64,000 nt of DNA from contig NC_088295.1 in the NCBI RefSeq assembly GCF_032854445.1, positions 61,423,249-61,487,248 of the forward strand, given 5' to 3'. Position numbers and translations under genes: made by a program. The notes beneath the pieces were generated by a model that had not been told where the DNA came from, searched no databases, and saw nothing but the letters and a program-made list of their open reading frames with translations. Numbering within the stretch: the stretch's first letter is position 1; every line of letters begins with the position of its first letter. Of this stretch, positions 1 through 9,094 are shown one piece after another. This stretch comes from Liolophura sinensis (taxonomy: Eukaryota; Mollusca; Polyplacophora; Chitonida; Chitonidae).

Positions 1-593
1 ATATTAAAATGTAAAAAAACCTGAAACATTATGGTGAACACCATCATTAACATTTCTTTGAAAACCTATTGGCAATGGACAGAAACTTTTCTTTAAAGTA
101 GAAGAGGGTATCAAATAAAACTGACATATTTATGTGATTAGAAAGTCTTGAATAACAGGAAAGTCTTAAAAGAAACATTTTTTAAACATCAAACAAAATG
201 AAAGGTAGGTTTACAATTTTATTTCTTAAGAGTGGAAAAAATAGCTTGTGAAAGCACCTGTGTTAGACAGTAGGCATCTTGCCAGTAACACTCAAAGGGT
301 TTTCAAATATTGGAATACATTAACTTCTGTGGGGCAAAAAGTCATGAGAAAAAAATGGTGTTCAAATTTTCAGATGTAACTTTTATTTAGTCTTCTATTG
401 GGAATATATTTGAAAGTAAAGGTATTCTGTGTCTTAATGTGGATACAGTGACAAACAAACTGTTTGCATATACCTTAATATGTGGGAAGGAAAATCATAT
501 TATAGGGCTGCATCAGTATACACCATATGTACAAATATTAATAAATCTTAATCAGATGAACAGGTATTATGTTGTGTTAACCACATTTTTCAG
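1..593 (+). other. Intron of the TTLL12-like gene (partial)
   Basis: AT-rich sequence ending in a clear acceptor, a T-rich tract followed by CAG at 591-593. I see no coding segment here that continues the downstream exon, so the preceding exon lies outside the window. Confidence 0.6.
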
Positions 594-784
594 GAGTACA
601 GAGGAACCGAGACATTACCAAAGGTGAACAGTGAGACTCCCACCCTCCCCAGAGATCGGTGTGCTAAGGTTTATTTTGACACAAAGATGTACACCAGTTT
701 CCTAACTGACCCCAGGTTTGAGGCTGTTCAATCTTCAGCCGAGGCAGACATCTGGTGGCTGTGTCGATCTTTCAAGGATTACCA
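594..784 (+). CDS. TTLL12: TTLL12 exon whose 3' end seeds the intronic arrays
   Basis: The exon opens at a CAG acceptor and reads through RVYFDTK-like and [12 protein letters not shown] segments to a CA|GTGAGT donor. The last codon CAG is split after CA, and the next exon supplies A, giving CAA (Gln) in the spliced message. If the donor is not used, the reading frame meets TGA immediately after CAG. Positions 771-784 are the first unit of the 100-bp array. Confidence 0.85.
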
Positions 785-3700
785 GTGAGTATATGTTTGG
801 TGTTTTTGTGAGGAATAATTCCAAGTCATTTTAGTAGAGGCTGATGCCTGCATGATGGTGGAATTGATTCTTCAAGGATTACCAGTGAGTATATGTTTGG
901 TGTTTTTGTGAGGAATAATTCCAAGTCATGTTAGTAGAGGCTGATGTTTGTGTGATCGGTGAATTGATTCTTCAAGGATTACCAGTGAGTATATGTTTGG
1001 TGTTTTTGTGAGGAATAATTCCAAGTTATGTTAGTAGAGGCTGATGCCTGCATGATGGTTGAATTGATTCTTCAAGGATTACCAGTGAGTATATGTTTGG
1101 TGTTTTTGTGAGGAATAATTCCAAGTGATGTTAGTAGAGGTCGATGCCTGCATGATGGTTGAATTGATTCTTCAAGGATTACCAGTGAGTATATGTTTGG
1201 TGTTTTTGTGAGGAATAATTCCAAGTCATGTTAGTAGAGGCTGATGTTTGTGTGATCGGTGAATTGATTCTTCAAGGATTACCAGTGAGTATATGTTTGG
1301 TGTTTTTGTGAGGAATAATTCCAAGTTATGTTAGTAAAGGCTGATGCCTGCATGATGGTTGAATTGATTCTTCAAGGATTACCAGTGAGTATATGTTTGG
1401 TGTTTTTGTGAGGAATAATTCCAAGTCATGTTAGTAGAGGCTGATGTTTGTGTGATCGGTGAATTGATTCTTCAAGGATTACCAGTGAGTATATGTTTGG
1501 TGTTTTTGTGAGGAATAATTCCAAGTGACGTTAGTAGAGGCTGATGCCTGCATGATGGTTGAATCGATTCTTCAAGGATTACCAGTGAGTATATGTTTGG
1601 TGTTTTTGTGAGGAATAATTCCAAGTGATGTTAGTAGAGGTCGATGCCTGCATGATGGTTGAATCGATTCTTCAAGGATTACCAGTGAGTATATGTTTGG
1701 TGTTTTTGTGAGGAATAATTCCAAGTGATGTTAGTAGAGGTCGATGCCTGCATGATGGTTGAATCGATTCTTCAAGGATTACCAGTGAGTATATGTTTGG
1801 TGTTTTTGTGAGGAATAATTCCAAGTCATGTTAGTAGAGGCTGATGTTTGTGTGATCGATGAATTGATTCTTGAAGGATTACCAGTGAGTATATGTTTGG
1901 TGTTTTTGTGAGGAATAATTCCAAGTCATGTTAGTAGAGGCTGATGCCTGCATGATGGTTGAATTGATTCTTCAAGGATTAATAGAAAGTTTGTGTAGAG
2001 GTGGTTCATGAGAAAAAAATCCTTGGCAGAGATAGTGGTCTGGTGGATTAGCAGTGCAAGTTTACAGACATCTGGTGGCTGAGTCATTCCTTCAAGGATC
2101 ATAGCAGTAAGTTTACAGACATCTGGCTTCTGTTTTACAAAGCAGTTGCAAATTTCAAGTGCACAAACACCCCACCTCAGCAGGTACATGTCCCTGACAA
2201 ACCACCCTATGCCCCTATGTATTGCTTTATTATTACTGGTATTCCTTGAAGGATCCACTAAGCCACCAGACATCTGTAAACTTACTGGTAAGCCTTGAAA
2301 GAATGACTCAGCCACCAGGGTCCTGTAAACTTACTGGTAATCCTTGACGGAATGACTGAGCCACCAAGGGCCTGTAAACTTACTGGTAAGCCTTGACGGA
2401 ATGACTGAGCCACCAGATGTCTGTAAACTTACTGGTAAGCCTTGACAGAATGACTGAGCCACCAGATGTCTGTAAACTTACTGGTAAGCCTTGACAGAAT
2501 GACGGAGCCACCAGATGTCTGTAAACTTACTGGTAATCCTTGAAAGAATGGCTGAGCCACCAGGGTCCTGTAAACTTACTGGTAAGCCTTGACGGAATGA
2601 CTGAGCCACCAAGGGCCTGTAAACTTACTGGTAAGCCTTGACGGAATGACTGAGCCACCAGGGTCCTGTAAACTTACTGGTAAGCCTTGATGGAATGACT
2701 GAGCCACCAGGGGCCTGTAAACTTACTGGTAAGCCTTGACGGAATGACTCAGCCACCAGGGTCCTGTAAACTTACTGGTAAGCCTTGATGGAATGACTCA
2801 GCCACCAGGGGCCTGTAAACTTACTGGTAAGCCTTGACGGAATGACTGAGCCACCAGGGGCCTGTAAACTTACTGGTAATCCTTGACAGAATGACTCAGC
2901 CACCAGGGTCCTGTAAACTTACTGGTAGTCCTTGAAGTTACTCCATTAATAATAAAGCAATACATAGGGGCATAGGGTGGTTTGTCAGGGACATGTACCT
3001 GCTGAGGTGGGGTGTTTGTGCGCTTGCGCGTACCTTGGTAATGTGTCATTCTTTTTCAGGTACATGTACCTGTTGAGATATAGTGGATTTTCACTTTCAT
3101 GTGCCTGCTGTGGTGTGGTGGTTTGTCAGGTACATATACCTGCTGAGATGTGGTGGTTTGTCAAGTGCATGTACCTATTGAGGTGTGTTGGTTTTTCACT
3201 TAAGTCAGCCTGCTGAGATGTGGTGGTTTTTCAGGTACGTGTACCTGCTGAGATGTGGTGGTTTGTCAAGTACTTGTAACTATTGAGATATAGTGGTTTT
3301 TCACGTACATGTGCCTGCTGTGGTGTGGTGAGTTGTCAGGTACATATACCTGCTGAGATGTGGTGGTTTGTCTGGTAATATACATGGTGACACATGGTAG
3401 TTTGTCAGGTACATGTACCTGCTGAGATGTTGTGGTTTGTCAGGTACATATACCTGCTGAGATACGGTGGTTTGTCAGGTACATGTACCTGCTGAGATGT
3501 GGTGGTTTGTCTGGTACATATACCTGCTAAGATACGGTGTTTTGTCAGGTACATGTACCTGTTGAGGTGTGGTGGTTTTTCACATACATGTACATAATAC
3601 CGGTTCAGAAGTAGTTCATTTTTTTTTATTGTTTTTCTTGTGGCTTGACAGATTAAAGATATTTTGTTACTTTTGTTCCAGACATACCTCTGCAGGTACA

Positions 3701-6700
3701 TGTATATGTGTGTGTACCATTCATGTTTTCGTGGTTTCACGCAGAAAAAGACCATTATTTGTTAAATGTCAAAATGTATCGTATACAAATATATCACTAT
3801 TTTTTTTTCAGAGAATTGAGTGAAGATTTACCAGGCGTTTTTGTGAATCAGTTCCCCAATGAGAATTTAGTAACAATCAAAGACTTACTAGCCATTGTGG
3901 CCAGACGAGCTGGCAAGAAAACAGGGGAAGATAACTCTGGTAGAGGACCAAAATGGCTGCCCATCACCTACAACCTTCAGACTGAGCTACCAAAATTTGT
4001 GTCATTGTTTCAACAACAAGAGTCTCAGTAAGTTCTTGCGATTTTAAATTGTAAATCATTGAAATACTTTGTATTTCCAGTTGCGTTTTGTTCTTGTTTG
4101 CAGAACTTTTGATTGTCTGCAATAACAGCAATGAACTTGAACATAACATGTATGTTGACGTGTAAAAAACAAACATCAGAAACAACATTGTATGAGATTC
4201 TTCTCTATATTACAGAGGATTAGACAATCACTGGATCTGTAAACCCTGGAATTTAGCCCGTGGTTTGGATATTCACATCACAGATGACATCAACCACATT
4301 GTTAGGCTACCAGATACTGGACCAAAGGTGAAACATTTATGTTAAATCAAAGTGTTGTCTGATTTACTGAAGAATAAATTCCTGGTCTTCAGAACACTTC
4401 AAAAAAGTTCCATTTGAGATGGTAGCTAGGGGTTATTACATTATTATGGGTGACACCAATTTTGTTTATTGTTTTATGAACAAGCTGATGAAAATCCAAC
4501 TTTTGTTTTATCTGATCTTGATGTTTTATGATTTCCTGTTTTTCATGGCTTTCTGCTTAGGTAAATATGTCTTTGACAGGAAAATTTACCAATATAGTCT
4601 ACATTTACCACAAATTAGATAATTTTCACGTTTTTTTTTTACATCACTCTGACATTGATAAAAAGATTCATAGATAGGTGTGATCTGTCTCTATAATCCT
4701 GAATTAGACATACATGTAGTTACTACCCTGCAGTACAAAGAATACAGAGGATATGTCTGCTGCGCTGTTCAATCACAAGTGCTCAGGGGATCGAATCTGT
4801 TCAAATCGAAGTTCCGGTTTCCTTGTTGATGGCCACTTTTAGGGAGAGTTTGACCAATTTTGACCAATCACATCAGCTGACCTATCATGCATCCTTGTAT
4901 GGAAATTTATCCGCATTCAGTTTTTCATTGCAGTCTCTCTAAATATGACAGTGGTTGGATAGTGTGAAGGAATGTGACCAAATCTGGATGTATGGTTCTA
5001 TTACTATTTGACAAGATACAAAAAGGTGTGTGTAGTTTAATCCTTTTAGACATTGCGCATTGATTTGTGCCAGTCACTTCAGCCCTTTAGTAGTATAATG
5101 TTCATTTTTAGGTGGCTTGTAAATATGTGGAGGATCCAGTGTTATTTTACCGCAGTGGAATTGGCCAAGTGAAGTTTGATGTTCGGTATATCGTCATGTT
5201 AGCCAGCTCTTCACCTCTTAAACTCTATGTATACAAGGTCTTCTGGTTGAGATTTGCTAACAAGTAAGTGCAAAAGAACTATTTTACTGGAACTGGATTA
5301 TTTTAATTATTTTATAGTTTATTTATCATCTTCCTTTGTTTCCTGTGTAAATGGATATGATGTAAAGCAGTTCAGTATCACATATATAGTTATACAGCTA
5401 TTTGATTCATTTATTTGATTGTTGTTTACGCCGTACTCAAGAATATTTCACTTATACGACGGCAGCCAGCATTATGGTGGGTGGAAACCAGGCACAGCCC
5501 AGGGGAATCCCACGACCATCCACAGGTTGTTGACAGACCTTCCCACATACGGCTGGAGAGGAAGCCAGCATAAGCTGGACTTGAACTCACAGCGACTACA
5601 TTGGTGAGAGACTCCTGGGTCATTACACTGCGCTAGCGCGTTAAACGACTGAGCCACAGAGGCCCCTACAGCTATTTGAACACTGCTGAATATGCAAATG
5701 ATGATGAACATAGCAAATAAGAATTGTGACTACTTCGGTGGCCTAATGGTTAGAGCGTCTGCCTCGAAGTCGAGAGGACACCAGCACCAATAGCACAGTT
5801 GGTAGAGGGCCTGCTTCAGTAGGCAGTAGATCAAGGGTCAATCCCGGGCCGGGTCACGTCTGAAGGAGGAAGTTGGAACTTTCTCGCTTGGTGTTCAACA
5901 TTAAGGGGACAGTGCAACAACTGGTTGACACGTATTAGTATAATGACTTGAGTGGGGTGGCTAACTTGCCTTTGGTAAGCCATCTCAGTGAAGCAGCACT
6001 AGATAAAGAGCGGGGGAAATCTGTCCTGCAACAAGGAGGCACAATGCACTTAAACACACTCCAAGTACTCATCGTCATATGACTGAAAAATTGTTAAGTC
6101 CGACATTAAACCCCATACACTCACTCACTCAAAGTCGGAAACCCGGGATCAAACGCAGGTTGTGTCATACCAAAGACTTTAAAAATAGTATTTGTTATGA
6201 CCCTGGACCTATAAAAGGTTAGTGCAAGGAAACAGGACTGGTTGGCCTGGTGTCAGTGTAATGTGACCGGGTGGGGTGTCTGGGATGCATGGTGTCTTCG
6301 GCATGATACTTCAGGATTAGAATCTAAGAATTTTGAGTTTACTGCCCAGCAAACTTCTGTTGTCTATATGAAGATGAAATGACATCAAAGGTGTATAAGA
6401 TTTATTTATGCCGCACCATGTGTGAAATGACTGAATAACTTGAATACAATGTCCTTTCAACAACTTCATCTTGTACCATTTTAGCTAAATTATTGATAAG
6501 AATAATTATTGAAATATAACACGGGAAGTTTTTATTAGTTTTTGAATAGTTTTGAGAAGGATTGTTTCCAACAAATGAGATGGTTTAATTCATGACTTAA
6601 GGGACAAGAAATGATGACATTCAAACTTTACTGTGCAATATCTGAGATTGAATCATTAAGATTTGTTTGTGTTTATTTGATTCAGACCCTTTTCCCTGGA

Positions 6701-9094
6701 CAACTGTGATGATTATGAGAAACATTTCACTGTGATGAACTACAGGGAAGATGCTAATCTGAAACAGGTATCTTTTGGTTAAGATATTTTTGCACATGGT
6801 TCCAGTATTCATGTAGTTTTGTCAAATGTGACTACATGTGATTGTACAAAAAGTAAGTGTTCATATGATTTTTGGCGTTCGATTAATAATTAAAATGTAG
6901 GAACATTTACAAATTTTGATTTTATTCAGCCCTACAAGTCATTAAAACAAATTGCCAGCATGGTTTAAAGATAATCACTAGATAAGTTTATATTTTGGAG
7001 TAAAAAAAAAATGAAATGGATTTTGACTTTGGTAGAGAAACATGCTGTAGTGTTTTAGCGTTAATTCAGTACTGCTGTTTACTGAATATGTGGGAAAGAG
7101 GTTGGCGTGTACCTGATTAGCAGGAGTTATCTGCATTGTTGCTTGTTATCACCAGATTCACTATGATGACTTCATTCCACTCTTTGAAAGCCAGTATCCA
7201 GATTATAGTTGGAAAAGTATCGAGGTTGGTATTAACAATAATGGCAGTATGTGCAGAAAAACTAGTTATATATCATTTATAAAAAAATGTTTGAAACGGT
7301 TTTCAATAAATAAGATTTTCTTGTGTGTGACAAACTTCTTTAAAAAATATGTTGATCTACCAATAAGCTTAGCATAATGCAAATGTATGCATACTCCACC
7401 TAAAAGCTGAGAAGTCGCATTTTTGACATTTCAGTATTTGATATCTTTGAAAAAATTTTGTCAAAAAATTAAAACATCAAATATGTAACTTCTCATTTTT
7501 TTTTTAAAGTATCTATTCTTTTGCACTATGCCGAGCTTGCTGGTAGATGAATAACTTAAAAGTGGAGATGCCAAATAAAATTTTGTTCAAACAGTGAAAT
7601 ATCAAACATGCGACTTATCAGCCTTTTCGAACTATCCATTTTTCTGCATTATGCCAAACTTCCTTTATGCTCAACATACAGTGACCCAACCACCATCATA
7701 TATTGATATGCTAGACTATATGACTTAAAAACTTTCCAAATAAGTGCTGATGTCTGATATATTCTTGGTTTATCTGTAAATACAGTATCTTGTCAATTTA
7801 TTCTTCAGAGTGACATATTTAGTATGTTCCGGGAGTTGTTTGAGGCTGCAGTTTCTAAGCCCTCCCCCAGGGGTATCCCACCCAGTCCCCAGTCCCGGGC
7901 CATGTACGCAGTAGATCTACTTCTTAAGTGGGACACGAATAATACAGGTGAGTCTTCTGACTACAGGTATGCTTCAAGAATGACATTTCAACCTTATTGG
8001 TCATTGGATTAACATGTATAGTGTTATGGTATATCATGAGATTATAAAGACTGTATAAAACAAGTATAATGTATTTATTTATTTGATTGGTGTGAAACAA
8101 TATAACCAAGGATGTCATTTATACGATGCTGGTCAGCATTTATTAGGGGATCCAATATTAAATAAACCAGGGTGAAAACCCTTTGTCAGGTTCCTCACAG
8201 ACCTCCTGATTTAAGGCCACAGTCGAAAACTGGATAACCTCATTGTTCACTGCTTGAGTACGGCGTAAAAAAAAAATCCATAAAGTAAATAAATCAATCA
8301 TTTGTCAATGGCCAGACAGACATGACAGACACAGCAAGCCAATTCTTTATCCACCTTAGCCATGAGAGCGCTTGATAGGATATACATTGTGGGAATTACA
8401 AATAAAAGGACTGCTGTTGACAACTATTGTTGCTTTTCATTGCCATGTCCAGGTTTTGAGTCATGATTCCATCAAAAAATGTTTCAATCCTGCTGTTCCA
8501 AACTCTTGTCGATCTTTTTTTTTTTTTTGATTGGTGTTTTATGCCGTACTCAAGAATATTTCACTTATACGACGGCGGCCAGCATTATGGTGGGAGGAAA
8601 CCGGGCAGAACCCAGGGGAAACCCACGACCATCCGCAGGTAGCTGACAGACCTTCCCACATACGGCTGGAGGGAAAGCCAGCATGAGCTTGTCGATCTTT
8701 TAACTGGATCTTTGTACATGTATTCTTGAGTACAATGCAGACCATCATTGGAGATCTGGTACATATATGATAAATATGATTGATATTTCCACCAAAGAGT
8801 CAGTTTATCTTGGTTTTAGTCCTTTTTGAATATGTCAGTATAAACAAACTACATTTGTACATTTCTTCAAATCATAAAGTCCTTTCAATTCTTAAGTATG
8901 TTAAATGTTAAACAACAATCGAATAAATAAATAAAACTGTTTCAGGTGACAGGATAATTCAGCCAGTGTTATGTGAGGTGAACTTTGGACCAGATTGTGA
9001 AAGAGCCTGTAAATACCACCCTAACTTTATTAACGACGTCTTTAGCACACTCTTCATGGAGGACATTGCAGACAGACCTGTGGTACAGCTGTGA
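594..9094 (+). CDS. TTLL12: Tubulin--tyrosine ligase-like protein 12 (TTLL12), C-terminal half
   Basis: Eight exons join in phase: 594-784, 3812-4027, 4216-4327, 5112-5263, 6686-6767, 7156-7224, 7809-7947 and 8946-9094 (stop TGA 9092-9094). All introns are GT-AG. They encode 369 residues, the C-terminal part of a family usually around 640 residues; the N-terminal part is upstream of the window. Recognisable segments are [16 protein letters not shown], then [11 protein letters not shown] (the ATP-grasp nucleotide-binding Lys-Pro motif of TTL enzymes), [11 protein letters not shown], and near the end [17 protein letters not shown], which carries the Glu and Asn expected to bind Mg/ATP. From family knowledge, TTLL12 has a TTL-like fold but little or no demonstrated ligase activity, and has roles around tubulin and histone modification and cytosolic RNA signalling. 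The first visible intron (785-3811) is filled by tandem arrays derived partly from the exon end. The family call is firm; orthology with human TTLL12 is from remembered motifs. Confidence 0.88.
771..1980 (+). repeat. 100-bp tandem array carrying 12 copies of an exon end plus 5' splice site
   Basis: Units begin at 771, 871, 971 and so on to 1971, an exact 100-bp period. The first unit starts inside the coding exon (771-784). Twelve units (771-1871) keep the junction ATTACCAGTGAGTATATG; the last (1971) diverges after AAGGATT. Units differ mainly in the 3' third (for example TGATGCCTGCATGATGG versus TGATGTTTGTGTGATCGG), and those variants alternate, which suggests growth by block duplication. 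Confidence 0.97.
2064..2946 (-). repeat. 49-bp tandem array, inverted copy of the TTLL12 exon end
   Basis: Fourteen units at an exact 49-bp period, with the motif GCCACCAG at 2262, 2311 and on to 2899. Read on the - strand, each unit contains CAGACATCTGGTGGCT, then TTCAAGG-like sequence and ACCAGTAAGT. This matches the TTLL12 exon end and donor at 748-790. A sense-orientation copy stands at 2066-2112. On the + strand transcript the 14 units are antisense to the exon 5' splice site; 2530-2547 is perfectly complementary to 768-785. Confidence 0.9.
2161..3021. repeat. 75-bp perfect inverted repeat flanking the 49-bp array
   Basis: Positions 2161-2235 and 2947-3021 are reverse complements over about 75 bp. 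The right arm also contains the first unit of the downstream 35-bp array, so the left arm is an inverted copy of that array's beginning. This marks an inversion or inverted-duplication junction around the 49-bp array. Confidence 0.93.
2970..3592 (+). repeat. 35-bp minisatellite built on a 16-bp palindrome
   Basis: About 17 diverged units at a period near 35 bp, each with GGTTTGTCAGGTACATGTACCTGC or a variant. The core CAGGTACATGTACCTG is its own reverse complement. Open frames across it are by-products of the repeat and are not called as genes. Confidence 0.92.
4216..4327 (+). CDS. TTLL12: TTLL12 exon with ATP-grasp Lys-Pro motif
   Basis: A 112-nt exon coding [20 protein letters not shown] and about 17 further residues. 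The KPWNLARG stretch corresponds to the TTL-family nucleotide-binding loop, where most active ligases carry KP..SRG. Here the SRG-like position reads ARG, in line with TTLL12 being a divergent member. The acceptor is TTACAG and the donor AAG|GTGAAA. Confidence 0.85.
4328..5111 (+). other. TTLL12 intron
   Basis: Between exons 4216-4327 and 5112-5263. AT-rich, with no recognisable element apart from a T run near 4630. Confidence 0.7.
5406..5666 (-). mobile_element. SINE family A, full length, with target-site duplication
   Basis: Read on the - strand it begins GGGGCCTCTGTGGCTCAG, a tRNA-like A box, followed by the B-box-like GAGTTCAAGTCC. A body with the CCAGCATTATGGTGGG region and a tail of ATTTGATT-type repeats follow. 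It is flanked by a 13-bp direct repeat, TACAGCTATTTGA, at 5393-5405 and 5667-5679. At least 15 other copies or fragments occur in the window. Confidence 0.9.
5733..6325 (+). mobile_element. SINE family B, split by a younger insertion
   Basis: The left part (5733-5772) reads TGGCCTAATGGTTAGAG and CTCGAAGTCG, a tRNA-like head. The right part (6131-6325) resumes with AAGTCGGAAACCCGGGATC and the family body GGAAACAGGACTGGTTGGCC. The copies at 54955-55223 and 19363-19712 show that these halves are normally contiguous. Confidence 0.8.
5773..6130 (+). mobile_element. SINE family C nested in SINE B
   Basis: Begins near CACCAGCACCAATAGCACAG, with A-box-like GCACAGTTGGTAGAG and B-box-like GGGTCAATCCC. 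It ends GTTAAGTCCGACATTAAACC plus a CACT-rich tail. AAGTCG flanks it on both sides (5767-5772 and 6132-6137), as expected of a target-site duplication. Confidence 0.8.
7225..7808 (+). other. TTLL12 intron with an imperfect internal duplication
   Basis: The stretch around 7400-7540 recurs in diverged form at 7575-7665, sharing ATCAAAYATGYRACTT and GCAYTATGCCRARCTT. Nothing coding is seen. Confidence 0.5.
8069..8300. mobile_element. Degenerate SINE A remnants
   Basis: The left part (8069-8145) matches the SINE A 3' end in - orientation (TATTTATTTGATTGGTGT, then a CATTTATACGATG-like region). The right part (8253-8300) looks like a SINE A tail in + orientation (CTTGAGTACGGCGTAAAA). The middle is not recognisable. 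Confidence 0.55.
8519..8687 (-). mobile_element. 5'-truncated SINE A with 14-bp target-site duplication
   Basis: Only the 3' two thirds of the element is present; the tRNA-like head is absent. CTTGTCGATCTTTT flanks it at 8505-8518 and 8688-8701. Truncation of the 5' end together with a duplication is what LINE-type target-primed reverse transcription gives. Confidence 0.85.
8946..9094 (+). CDS. TTLL12: TTLL12 terminal exon
   Basis: Codes the final 49 residues, including [19 protein letters not shown] and a short tail ending VVQL. Phase 1 from exon 7809-7947 joins correctly (G + GT = Gly). No AATAAA sits close to the stop, so the 3' UTR is probably long and its end is not placed. Confidence 0.87.

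Noticed and set aside
771-2946. CRISPR-like appearance of regularly spaced repeats
   Set aside because: Whole units are tandemly repeated with no unique spacers, in an animal gene intron.
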